From Tenebrio molitor (Eukaryota; Arthropoda; Insecta; Coleoptera; Tenebrionidae): 64,000 nt of DNA. The notes under the pieces were generated by a model that was given only the letters and a program-made list of their open reading frames with translations, was not told the origin of the DNA and ran no database searches. The translations under genes were made by a program, and so were the position numbers. Positions 43,100 through 53,069 of the stretch are shown here, piece by piece (position 1 is the first letter of the stretch; each line of letters starts with the position of its first letter). Location of the stretch: assembly GCF_963966145.1 (NCBI RefSeq), contig NC_091052.1, positions 17,794,001 through 17,858,000 of the forward strand. Reading direction: 5' to 3'.

Positions 43100-43516
43100 C
43101 ATCCTGTGTCAAATTTCAATACTTTACGTCATCAGTTTGAATCCGGGAAAACGCAAAAAACGGCCGGACGCCGGTTAAGTGTTGCTATTGGAAACACAAA
43201 AGTAACAATCGCAATAACAATTATTCTGGTTTAAGAAATGTTTTATTCAAATTACATCTAAATACAAATTAACAATGTAACTATTTCGGCCACAAAGAAG
43301 ATGCACTTATTTTCTCAGACTAAAAATTAATTTCAATGTTTCTTTCAAACGAAATTTGAGGCAGGATGAAATAAAATACATAACTACATTTGTCCGTGAA
43401 CTCTTTCTACAGTACTCGTTTCGAGTTTCATGACTCGGCTCCTTCGTCGCCTCGTCCTTAAACGTCTCACTCGTACTGTAAACTATGAGTTCCCGGACTT
43501 ATAACGTTAATTACTA
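43100..43516 (-). mobile_element. Non-coding Crypton-like hairpin element
   Basis: Minus strand: TAGTAATTAACG at 43516, hairpin 43498-43392 with CpG-rich apex, T-rich stretch and CATCCTG (43368-43362), ending CAGGATG at 43100 followed by AAATA. The inverted repeat continues inward with AAATTTG-type similarity for about 20 bp. No gene. Confidence 0.62.
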
Positions 43517-43930
43517 TTACCTACTTAATTTTTCACAAATTCTGATAATTTTTTTCTACTTTGCCCTATTATGGCTTAAAAATCAAAATTTTGGGATTTA
43601 GGGAGTTTTGTATTATTACATGATGGGTGGTACTGGTGACTTGGACCTTTATCATCAGTGTTCGGGTAGATTTAGGCGATTCAAGTAGTGGGGACGAATT
43701 TCATGAACGTGCGACACAGTACTTGCAGGGCGTCGGACGCAATGTAATTTCACGATTTAATAATGGTTTGTCTGTTTTTTGAAGCAGTGCAAGACTCGAC
43801 AGATTTCCTGGTGTCGTACGGTTTGAATATTGTTTCCATTATAATTTAAGAATTTACTATTTGTTGAGGTCCAGGAGTTATTTTGATGAATAAAAATAAT
43901 CGGCCAAAGGACTCAATATGATATTTTTTT

Positions 43931-44340
43931 CACTACTAGTCTCAGAAGGCGTCATTATTGACTCTCGAACCGACCCCAGAAGTAAAATTTCTCTCCCTTG
44001 GTTAATAATAATTTTTATTATTAACCAAGGTCAATAATGAACAGCCGTCACTTAGCAACGAAAGATTTTCTTTGATTTTATTGGTTAACGTAGACAGACG
44101 ATTTTCAATTTTCATAGCAACCGTTGAAAAATGAGAACTCGGATCGTCGCATCGGACAAACAAATTTAATTAATAATTATTATTAGAAAGGGTTTTAACG
44201 GATCTAGTAGTGAAAAAAATAGTATATAAACCACGGTAGAGAAGACAATTTTCAGCCTCGCTTCTTTATTAATTTAATAAACTACCTCGGCTTAAAAAAA
44301 TGTCTTCTCTACCTTGATGTATAATTACTATTATTTATAT
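43931..44340 (-). mobile_element. Non-coding Crypton-like element inserted in the copia 3' LTR
   Basis: Minus strand: TAGTAATTATAC at 44340, hairpin (about 44325-44229), T-run with CACTACTAG (near 44219-44204), interior with a TTAATAATAA palindrome, and CTAGTAGTG ending at 43931 followed by AAAAAAA. The 5' LTR remnant at 46746 lacks it and reads ATATAAATAAAATATC (minus), an empty site at an A-run. No coding capacity. Confidence 0.78.
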
Positions 44341-44436
44341 AGAGGTGAAAAACGTACAAAAATAACAAGGATTCAATATATCCTAATAACAAAAACAAAA
44401 CATAACCGGCGCAGCACATTTGAAAGTTTTTAAATA

Positions 44437-46001
44437 CTAAAAATTTACTGTTAAGCCCGTTTTGTCCCGTAATCTTCGAAATTGTGTGCTCGGGATCGGT
44501 TTTGTTAGCAAATCAGCAACTTGGTCCTTACTGGCGATGTGTTCAATGATCAATCTTCCTTCTTCGACCAGCTCCCGAACGAAATGGGCACGAACATCAA
44601 TGTGTTTTGATCTCTTGTGGAGAAATGGAGCGATCTCATTAAATAGTCGTGTAAGCCAAACAACATCCTTGGCGGCCTCACTAGCAGCCACATACTCAGC
44701 CTCCGTAGTCGACAAGGACACGCTCTGCTGACGCCTGCTTGCCCAAACAATGGCTCCGCCACTGTACTTGAAAACTATTCCGCTGACAGATCTTCGAGTG
44801 TCTGGATCACTGGCAAAATCTGAATCGCTGTAAGCTTCGAGCTGAGCATTTCCGAGAGCATCGTATCGAATTCCAAGCGTACTTGTGCCTCGTAGATACT
44901 TAAAAATGCACTTGACTGCTGACCAGTGGCGTTCTTTCGGTTTTTCAAGAAACCTTGATACATAGGCAACGGCGAAAGCAATGTCAGGTCGTGTCGCAAC
45001 AGTCAAGTACATCAAACAGCCCACAGCTTCTCGATACGGTGCACTAGTAGAGGTAGATTCTTCTGCGATGTCCAGAGGCTCGCATTTCTCAATTGGGGTT
45101 GACACGGGGTTTGTTGAGTCCATGCGAAACCGACGCAGGACGTCCTCAATGTACCTCTTCTGTGTGATGTGAATAGTCCCATCGATCGATCGTTCGATCT
45201 GGACGTTCAGAAAACAACCGAGAGTGTCGACTGTAATTTGAAACTCCTCCCCCAGTTTGTCCAGGAATATGTTGATGCTCTGTCTGTTTGTTGCAGCCAC
45301 AATCCCATCATCTACATACAGAACCAAATTGATTTTGTCGTTCCCGGTTATACGGAAATACAGGCTTTCCTGAACCATGTAAAAATGCGGTTTTTACATC
45401 AAACTGCGATAACTCGAGTTTTTCATCGGCAGCTATACTCAGTACAGCTCGAATTGTGTCGAAACGTGCTACTGGACTGAAGGCTTTTGTATAATCAATT
45501 CCTTCTCCTTTGCGAAAAACCACGAACAACCAGACGAGCTTTGAATCGAGTAACTTCACCAACAACACTGCGTTTTTTTCGATAAACCCAACGATTAGAA
45601 ATAACTTTCCATATCTTTCAGGTAAGTTGTGAAGTTCCCACGTTGAATTTTCTTCCAAAGATGTCATCTTTTCATTCATCGCAGTTCTCCAACGTGACGC
45701 CTCATCTGAGGTTACAGCTTCTGCGAAGTTTCGGGGTTCGTCACTTTCAATAATTATCATTTCAACAAGTCGTTTCGGTGTCTTCAAAAACCTTCGATCA
45801 CGAAGTGTCATGCCTGCAGATGGAAGTCTCGAAATCGGGACCTCATCTTCGTTTGACTGAATCGATGCAGACGATGATTCACCGGCTGTTGCATCGGCAG
45901 TTACTATTGGTTCGTTAGCTTCTTGATTTGGTAAAACCTCTTGTGTCTCAACAGGGAACAAAGTCAAAAGCTTCCCCGTGTTCTCAGGCTCAAAAACAAC
46001 A
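44437..46001 (-). pseudogene. copia reverse transcriptase and RNase H, broken
   Basis: Frame 45967-45308, open upstream to about 46001, has the start of a copia RT: AVTSDEASRWRTAMNEKM, YTKAFSPVARFDTIRAVLS and FDVKTAFLHG. The RT palm is then deleted and the frame shifts. Frame 45378-44437 resumes with LVLYVDDGIVAA (YVDD box) and a full RNase H domain (YSDSDFA, STTEAEYVAASEAAK), ending LTKPIPSTQF...TVNF near the LTR. The deletion removes roughly 100 residues of RT, so the enzyme cannot work. The segment is joined at about 46002 to hAT-like sequence. Confidence 0.88.
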
Positions 46002-46454
46002 TTTTCTGTATCATTTTTATGGACATAACATCAATAGAATTGATTAGAACACTTATTTGCTTTATTTACAATTTTAGAATTCCGCGTCGATCGGGTCACA
46101 TTTTAAATTCGCGCGAACCAAACCAAAGCTACTGCGGCAAGAATCTTGAACCGCTACAATCAATGCATTGCTGGTCAAGTGCACTATCTGCTTATATGAG
46201 TAATCTGTGTCTACGCTCTGCAGCCCGAAGCGAAGGCGCCGAATGCAAAACGCACCAAATACAAAATACATAATCAAATTAACACATGCAACAGTTATTC
46301 TTCGATAATAATTAATTCAATGTAGGTACAAAATAAAAGTATACAAACATAAAAATATTTTTATACTAAAAAAAAAACAAAAATCATCTATTAAAAATAT
46401 TTTGGTTAGTAAAGTATTTGGTGAGGCACTGCCTACCCAGAGAAGCCGCCCCTG
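46002..46454. mobile_element. End of a hAT-like element inserted in copia gag
   Basis: The plus strand ends AGAAGCCGCCCCTG at 46454 and is followed by CTCGGGAG (46455-46462). The same 8 bp flank the opposite end of a related element at 59465-59472, also in copia gag. 46005-46330 is nearly identical to 63672-64000. The copy is cut at about 46002. Confidence 0.75.
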
Positions 46455-46462
46455 CTCGGGAG

Positions 46463-46613
46463 ACTCGCCTTGTTCCGCCAACTCTCGCTCCAACAATTCA
46501 CCAATGCACACCTCGTAGGCGCCCTCGATTCCTCGAAGCAAGTTCTTGACAGCGAACTTCCAGATATGCCAATTTTCAGCACCTCTCAGTTTCTCGATTC
46601 CGTGAAACTCCAT
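46463..46613 (-). pseudogene. copia gag N-terminus
   Basis: From the ATG at 46613 the frame reads MEFHGIEKLRGAENWHIWKF, the usual start of a copia gag, and continues to AEQGESPE at the hAT insertion. The rest of this gag is missing here; the matching downstream portion occurs at 59464 and below in copy 2. Confidence 0.8.
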
Positions 46614-46734
46614 ACTGTTGCTTCAAATCCAGCGAACAAAAGAAAACAGCAATCCGTCGACCGCGCTAACAATCCGCGCTTCCTCGACACCGTTCGCTCC
46701 AGCAACAAGAATCAATTCTTCACGAGGAACTACG

Positions 46735-46745
46735 CTCTGCTACCA
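46735..46745 (-). other. Primer-binding site, initiator Met tRNA
   Basis: Directly inside the LTR end (46746) the minus strand reads TGGTAGCAGAG, complementary to the 3' end of initiator methionine tRNA as I know it. This fits a copia-type element and fixes the LTR boundary. Confidence 0.75.
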
Positions 46746-46835
46746 TGTTGAGGTCCAGGAGTTATTTTGATAAATAAAAATAACCGGACAAAGGACTCAA
46801 TATGATATTTTATTTATATACAGGTAAAAAATGCC

Positions 46836-47010
46836 TTTTTTCTCTCTTGTTGTGTTTCAAGGTCGCGCCAATATCTTAGCATAACTAAAGGGTAAGGAAA
46901 ATTCATTTGCACAAGGTTTGAATGGTCGAAAACGATCTAGGAGGACGCCCTGAGGCTGTCTAGCCAGTAAAAACGCGAAAATTCCAGAAGTAGTTAAAGT
47001 GAACAATTAC
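46836..47010. repeat. Foldback MITE family D, half copy
   Basis: Matches the right half of 50267-50561, ending AAAGTGAACAATTACC. The left half is absent and the copia LTR is cut at this junction. Confidence 0.7.
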
Positions 47011-47045
47011 CATGGGTTGTTTCATGACTTCATTAGAAACGAAAA

Positions 47046-47180
47046 TAGTTATTTATTATACGAGTTTTACAAGACACCATTTTGTCGCACGCGTTTTTCA
47101 GAGCACGAGGAGTGCAGCGACGAGTGCTATAAAGCAAACAAGTGCGACAAAATGGCTTATAAAACGAGTATAATACAATA
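47046..47180 (+). repeat. Crypton-like hairpin, element truncated
   Basis: Starts TAGTTATTTATTATACGAG after GAAAA. Arms CACCATTTTGTCGCAC and GTGCGACAAAATGG pair; apex GAGCACGAGGAGTGCAGCGA. A T-run and CTATTTTGCTCC follow. The matching far end was not found. Confidence 0.6.
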
Positions 47181-47442
47181 TTTTTTCTATTTTGCTCCTT
47201 AAATTTAAAAAAAGTTCAAAACATAATGGGCCGTATGATTTCCCATTCGTTAAGCCTTTCATTAGCTAAATAATTGATTAGACAAAGTGGAGTATATGCC
47301 AAGCACTATGTTAGACAGAGACAAAACAATTTAATGACGTTCTTTAACTTTAATGAAAGGGAAATCATACAGCCCATTGCTAGGAAAATTATATTTGACA
47401 AATATAAGGGTTGGTAACGCTGGTAAATAGACGAACAATTGT

Positions 47443-47917
47443 ATAAGGCATTCATGATCTTTTTGGGACCGAGTTGGCTACGATTTTTTCTTTTCATGTT
47501 GGACTAACTGATTCAGTGATCCAACTTTTTTTTCTGTCAGTGTCTGTTCGACATTTTCTTGCCACCGTATTGCCAGATTTATTATTATAATATTCCTATG
47601 AAAGTAAATGATGTATTAAGTGTGTAAAAATTATTAATTTTGGCCAAAGGAAAAGTGATAATTGCCAAAATAATTTTGTTACGACAAAAATTTTCCATTA
47701 AACGATGTTACTTCCAATTTAAAAAGAATAGACCAGATTTAAGAGATCCGGCAACAATGTACCTATTCAGATAATATAACCTTAATTTGAAAACAACCTA
47801 ACCTAACACAAAAAGTGTCAATTTCCTTTAGGGAATATAGTTATCACCGAGGTACTGCTAACAAAATCACTAAAAGGTCATAGCCAACTCGGTCCCAAAA
47901 AGATCGTGAATGCCTAA
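47443..47917. mobile_element. TIR element family G, compact copy
   Basis: Inverted ends with GGCATTCATGATCTTTTTGG and the inverse. It is the uninterrupted counterpart of 27647-30478. No gene. Confidence 0.75.
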
Positions 47918-48393
47918 TAAGTTTTGAATTTAAAGTGTCGTGAAATGTGTGATCACCTAGCAACAACTCACTATGAGTCACTGCCAACATTAAAATTTTA
48001 AGTAAATGTTCCTGCAACGCGTATCGAAAAGAGCTCCTTTTTGAAACCCGTTTGAGTGTTATATTGACTGTGTTATAGGTGCAAAGTAGAAAAAAATACA
48101 CTACTCAAAAAATAAAAGTAGTCACTTTTTTAAACTTCGATATTTATTTTATATTTTAAGGGATTTGAATCAAACTTGGAGTGTCTATTAAACCATCATT
48201 TATTAAAGTAATTACAAAATTGTACGCGAATGCTCCTTGTTATAATCAACTTAGAGCCTCAAATGTTCGAACAGTACAAAAACTAAAATGAAAACAAACC
48301 ACTTAAGTAGAAATGTTTAAACAGACTTTGGACCATTTTAGTCTTAAACAATATTAGATCATTCTGACAGTTCACTAACATTTAAAAGAAGCA

Positions 48394-49250
48394 ATGGCTC
48401 AGCAATTAACGTCGACAGAAGTTAATAGAGCTGTAACGTTACGCGAAGAAGGACATTCACAACTTTATGTTGCCAAACAGCTTGGGGTTGTGCAGGAAAC
48501 TGTGTGGAAGCTTTGGAAACAATATCGAAAAACAGGTACCGTAACAAGGCGAGCAGGTACAGGCCCAAAGAGTAAAACTACGGCAGGTGATGAGCGTTTT
48601 TTGCGATTGCAAGCCCTTCGAAATCGCACACATACTGCGCGGAACCTGCAAAAACATCTAGTGAGGACAAGAGGAACAAGAATTAGTGACCAAACAGTAT
48701 GCAATAGGTTAAGAGAGGCTGAATTGAGAGCAAGACGTTCTGCAAAATTGCCCAAATTGACCAGAGAACATCGTTAAAGAAGATTTGAATTTGAAAGAAA
48801 ACACTTAAACTGGCAACTTCGTCATTGACTCCTGTCATGTTTAGTGATGAGTCCAAGTTTGTTCTGTCAGGTAATGGTGAAGGTGTAAGAGTCTGGATGA
48901 GGGCTTTAGAACATTTCATGTCAAATACAGTGCATGAAACTGTCCCTTTTGGTGGTGGATTCATAATGGTGTGGTGTGGAATAACAATAAACACTCGCAA
49001 GGACCTTGCTTTTCTTCGCAATGGTGGCCTAACAGCTCGAAGGTACATTGATGAGATTTTAGAACGTCAAATGATTCCAAGATCAAAATTTTGTTTTTAT
49101 GCAAGGTGATACCAGACAGCACATTACTCACATCGTCACTGATTATCTTGATGATCACAATATCCGTAAAATGAATTAACCCGCATGCAGCGCAGACATA
49201 AATCCAATCGAACATGTTTGGGCTTTGGGAACAATTAGGGAAACGTGTTC
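48394..49250 (+). pseudogene. Tc1-like transposase with stops and frameshifts
   Basis: The N-terminal frame 48394-48777 starts MAQQLTSTEVNRAVTLREEG and has the helix-turn-helix QLYVAKQLGVVQETVWKLWK and a basic G-R/K linker. After TREHR comes a stop; the next frame from 48825 has PVMFSDESKF (first catalytic Asp) and GGGFIMVWCGIT. Near 49110 the second-Asp region reads QGDTRQHITHIVTDYL in a third frame, and INPIEHVWAL follows. At least three breaks make it inactive. It is a different subfamily from the element at 6675, which begins MPLSQED. Confidence 0.82.
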
Positions 49251-49977
49251 GAGGACGTTCAAATCCTCCAATTACAACTGAATAGTTGGCATAGGCTTTA
49301 GTTGAAGAACGGGTCAATTTTCCCCAAGATGGGTTGCGAAGGCTTATTCGAAACCTGCAACGACGCTTGGCAGGCAAGAGGAAGCCACACCAGATATTAA
49401 CATCACAATTGATACAAATTAGCCAAGTTGTCAGACTTTTTTTAATCCAATTTGATTTCAAACTCTTTATTTTTGCACATGTTAGTATACTCCATTTATT
49501 ATAAATGTGCATCATAGGCGGCTATGGAAAGCTGAATTTAGTTTGGCGACCCTGACTAAAGGCCCGCATCTAGTGCTTTGTTTTGTTATGGTTGCCAACA
49601 ATGTCAACGCGCCAACGGCCAACCGTTTACCGTTCAGCGTTCTTTCAAAACTTAATCAGACTTCGTAGTTATCATCGTATCTGAAAGTTGTTGTTCTTTG
49701 TGAGTTTCTGAGTTTTCTTGATTTAAAAGTTCCGTTTGCATACAAAGGAATGGCTGATTTAATTGCACGAGAATTTGAAGCAATTTTTCGTTGCCACAAT
49801 GAGCTTATGAAGAATTCTAACGTTTCAGCAGCAAGCCTTAATAGAGTGACTTTAATATTCCAGGTAAAATTAATATTTATTATTTATATTTACTTGTTAC
49901 CTATACTAAATAATAATTTTTTAGGTTAGTGTTCAAACTGTTCAAAAAGTATTAGCAGAAAAGAAGTTTGGAAAACC

Positions 49978-50748
49978 CATGGAGGTAGTATTAACAGGAG
50001 GGAGCATTCCCTATACCGTCAATGCTTTAGATGCGGTACCAGTCGGCCACTCTCTAGTACCACTTTATGACTCTTCTTAAACTAGCCGCCAGCGTTAATG
50101 ACACTGTTGGCCCACTGCTCGAATCTTTTCAGTGGCGTGCTCAACAAGAGTAATTTGGGGAATTTGGGCATTGCAGTTATTTTACCTTCGGCTTTACGTG
50201 TGAGTGGTTTTGGTATGAATTTTCTCCGTGTTTGGGTGTTGTTTTATTGTTTTTGTTGTTATGGTAATTGTTCACTTTAACTACTTCTGGAATTTTCGCG
50301 TTTTTTCTGGCTAGACAGCCTCAGGGCGTCCTCCTAGATCATGTCCCACCATTCAAACCTTGTGCAAATGCTTTTTTTTCTCTCTTGTTGTCTTTCAAGG
50401 TCGCATCAAGGTCGCGCCAAGTCTTAGTATAACTAAAGGGTAAGGAAAATTTTCATTTGCACAAGGTTTGACTGGTGGGAAACGATGTAGGAGGACGTCC
50501 TGAGGTTGTCTAGCCAGAAAAAACGCGAAAATTCCAGAAGTAGTTAAAGTGAACAATTACCGTTCTTATTTTTGAACTTTTTGTAATTCAGAAGAATTGC
50601 AAAGAGAGCGAAAAATACCAATTTTACCACGCCACTGGAAAGGCACATGGTGCGCTCTGTATTTAGTACCACTTTATAGCAGTGCGCATTTACGCTGTAT
50701 TTCCGCATTTTTCAAATAGTGCTCCCTCCTGTTAATACTACCTTCATG
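49978..50748. mobile_element. hAT-type MITE, 771 bp, 8-bp target duplication
   Basis: Inverted ends CATGGAGGTAGTATTAACAG and CTGTTAATACTACCTTCATG, with GGAAAACC duplicated at 49970-49977 and 50749-50756. It carries a family D MITE at 50267-50561. Confidence 0.85.
50267..50561. repeat. Foldback MITE family D, full copy 2
   Basis: Long inverted ends AATTGTTCACTTTAACTACT and inverse; interior CAGGGCGTCCTCCTAGATC. Nested in the hAT-type MITE. Confidence 0.8.
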
Positions 50749-51057
50749 GGAAAACCATATCAACCTGCATTAAAGTCAGGAAGAAAAGTAGTCGTTGAAT
50801 TTTCTTTTAAACAAGAATTAAATTATCTTATGTTCACCAAAATTAAGAAAAATGAACATGTAACAATATCAGACATTCATAAACATGCAACCGAGTGTCT
50901 CGATGTAGAACAACCTTATACATATAAGATAATAAAATCAATTGGCTACTCATTTAAGAAAGTGGATACATGCTGTAAGTAAAAAAGTAAGTCCTCAATT
51001 TATTCTTTAGCATAATTAATATAATTATCGATACTTTTTAAAAGGACTCATTAGAAA

Positions 51058-51288
51058 ATGGCCAAGTACAGTTATGAAGAAGAACAGAGATGACTCCAGC
51101 TTCTTTTTAAGGAAGTTGATTCTAGCATAGAAGTGGCTGATCATAGCGAAACTGATGTAGAAGATCAGTTAGAAATTCTAGATGAGGGTTCAGAATCAGA
51201 ACAGGATATGACTGATGAGGAGCCAGAACAAGTTACAGAAAATGTACACACTAGGAGATTGACCCCTATTTGTAAGGAATGCATTTAA
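51058..51288 (+). pseudogene. Acidic N-terminal leader, possibly of a piggyBac-type protein
   Basis: From ATG 51058 the frame reads MAKYSYEEEQR, then a TGA, then an acidic stretch with EVDSSIEVADHSETDVED and SESEQDMTDEEPEQ to 51288. Acidic leaders like this precede piggyBac transposase cores, but no core follows, so the assignment is weak. Confidence 0.3.
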
Positions 51289-52039
51289 ATGATGGAACAA
51301 ATTTAGCACTAAATTCAATTATGTATTCAAATACACTTACACGTTTTGGTTGTAGTTTTATAAGTTAACTGATGTTTCAAGAATGTATTGTTACACTTGC
51401 ATTCCACAAGGAAGAGGTACATTTTAATTTATTGATTTTTTTTCGTCTTATTACCTTTAAATTAATATTGTATTGTTAGAAACTGTTCAATAAAAGTTAA
51501 AAAATAGATTACACTCATGTTAATACTATACATTGAATATTTCAGACTCGTAACAGGTAATTTTTTAAGTAGAAGCTATTTTGTCCTTGTTAACGTTACG
51601 TTAGCTACAACAATTAATTTGTATTTTCCGTGTAATTTATCAACAATAAACAAATTTGAGCAAAAGCCAATCATTTTAAGGTTAGAATTGGAAGCGGGGG
51701 GCCAGTCGCTCGCGCTCATGTCATATTACTGTCATTTGTCAACGGCTAGTAACTTTTCTGGTGAGAAAGCTAAATGTGCACTTATATTTCCATTGCCTAC
51801 TAGATGCACATTGATAATGAATGGAGCAGTGTCTCTTTGTTTTTAATTTGTTAAAATAAGTTCAATAATTAATGGTTCCTTACATATTCCAAGTTTGAAT
51901 GAAATCTCTTAAAATATAAATAAAATATAGAGGCCTCGATATAGTGTATTTTCCTTATTTCCTTTATGAATTTCTGGATTCTGGGAGCGCGCACGGCGCA
52001 GGCGCACCCTAGAGCCCCGCCCCTCTGAGAGCTGCCACT

Positions 52040-52462
52040 TTAGCCAACCTTAGAACGTAATTTCCTTAGAAGTTTGAATCTTTTTTGTCGATGCTCTGTA
52101 CGCAAATAATGAATAAATCTATGGTGAACTCTACCCAATATTTGACAACATTGCTGCTTCACATAATCAATCTTCTGATCATAATCGGCGAGAGTACGTA
52201 ACGTATTCTCTGACGTAATATTAAAACCGTCAACGTCAAGGTCATTAAGGTCAAATGTCTGACCTCGGTCTGCCTTACGGTCTGCCTTCATCCATAACTC
52301 GAACGCCTTCGAGATATTATCATCTTTAAATATGTTCGTGATGAAGTATAGAAAGAGATTTCGGCAAACCACATCGCGTAAGCAATTCACTATGTTATCG
52401 TTGAATTTGTCGATTTTTCGTTCTGTAAATCTAATTTCATGCATTCCCATTGTTCCTTCCAC
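52040..52462 (-). CDS. Hypothetical protein, 140 residues
   Basis: Open frame from ATG 52462 (MEGTMGMHEIRFTERK) to a stop at 52040. Its composition looks protein-like: helical, mixed charge, with a basic C-terminus (HRQKRFKLLRKLRSKVG) and a segment CRNLFLYFITNIFKDDNISK. A TATATATA lies just upstream on the minus strand. I do not recognise a family. The frame upstream (52610-52497) reads GRIASYKMDPNTYNY...HEWERK and could belong to the same unit through a short GT-AG segment, but this is not proven. It may be a captured or mobile-element gene. Confidence 0.35.
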   Translation of the reverse strand: MEGTMGMHEIRFTERKIDKFNDNIVNCLRDVVCRNLFLYFITNIFKDDNISKAFELWMKADRKADRGQTFDLNDLDVDGFNITSENTLRTLADYDQKIDYVKQQCCQILGRVHHRFIHYLRTEHRQKRFKLLRKLRSKVG

Positions 52463-52616
52463 TTATATATATACGACAATTCGGACAATTTGTGATTTAC
52501 TTTCGTTCCCATTCATGCATAAATTGCCCGGAACGCAGTATTTTTTGGCCATTTCTGTAGTTATATGTATTAGGATCCATTTTATAAGACGCAATTCTAC
52601 CATCCCTGAAAAAAAT

Positions 52617-52700
52617 GATGCGGCCGGCACAGAGATTCGAACTCGAATCTATTGATTTGAAACTGGCGCACCAGCCGCTTAACCACCAACGTGATGATAT
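52617..52700 (-). mobile_element. tRNA-derived SINE head
   Basis: On the minus strand a perfect A box TGGTTAAGCGG (52685-52675) is followed by a B box GAGTTCGAATC (52644-52634), the spacing of a tRNA-type internal promoter with a long variable region. No full cloverleaf is obvious, so I call a SINE head or tRNA pseudogene. Confidence 0.6.
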
Positions 52701-53069
52701 ATCAAGGTTATGTGATCTATTTAAACAAAACAAGTTTATTTTATTGTTTGGTTTGCACAGTAGTTTTATTGGTTGCCTACTTCTCAATGGGCTGTTTCCT
52801 AAAAAACGCCGCAAACTATATCTCCGTTATTTATGGCTCGATTTAAATAAAACAAAAACTGTTGTAATGATCTGAATGCATTACTTTTTCCGCCAAATAA
52901 TCGTACCTGCGCAAAACGGTAACAAATGTGGTCGTGATCGTCATCGAATCGGAGGAGCTCTACGTTGTCTTTCTTTTGGCGGAAAAAGGTTCGGAATGCA
53001 AACGATGAGGGTTCCAGTTGGAAGAGTGCCGCAAATAAAACACACATGTGAGGGACGCAAAATACCTTT

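Larger units (their letters stand above)
43862..46835 (-). mobile_element. copia-type LTR retrotransposon copy 1, internally deleted
   Basis: The 3' LTR is 43862-44418 (outer end TGTTGAGGTCCAGG on the plus strand), and a 5' LTR remnant starting with the same sequence is at 46746-46835. A primer-binding site, gag start, part of RT and RNase H lie between. Everything from mid-gag to RT is missing, replaced by 450 bp of a hAT-like element. The 5' LTR is cut by a family D MITE fragment. Confidence 0.8.
49750..50982 (+). pseudogene. Unrecognised two-exon gene fragment split by a hAT-type MITE
   Basis: Exon 49750-49863 reads MADLIAREFEAIFRCHNELM and ends IFQ at a GTAAAA donor. The next exon starts at 49925 after TTTTAG, reads VSVQTVQKVLAEKKFGKP and is cut at 49977. 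It resumes at 50757 as YQPALKSGRKVVVEFSFKQE and continues to 50982. The halves join exactly in sense when the 771-bp MITE and one copy of its 8-bp target are removed. The helix-turn-helix feel of the first part suggests a DNA-binding, transposon-related protein, but I cannot name the family. Confidence 0.6.
48099..51946 (+). mobile_element. Second Tc1-like transposon, expanded by insertions
   Basis: Left end CACTACTCAAAAAATAAAAG at 48099 and right end ...CTCGATATAGTG at 51946 are flanked by TA. Subterminal inverted similarity is TATATTTTAAGGGATTT and its inverse. Transposase fragments lie at 48394-49250. About 49507-51830 is foreign sequence bounded by GTGCATC...GCTATGGAAA and a similar inverted end. 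Confidence 0.7.

Noticed and set aside
43924..44219. A TA-flanked MITE with ends TTTTTTTCACTACTAG
   Set aside because: At first it looked like a Tc1-type MITE, but the copia 5' LTR empty site shows the insert also includes the adjacent hairpin up to 44340 and sits at an A-run, matching the Crypton-like pattern.
50132..50641. A separate hAT element with CAGTGGCGTG ends inside the MITE at 49978
   Set aside because: The inner repeats have no target duplication and are symmetric within the larger MITE, so they are more simply its subterminal repeats.
52617..52700. A functional tRNA on the minus strand
   Set aside because: A and B boxes are present but the acceptor stem and a clear anticodon loop are not; better explained as a SINE head.
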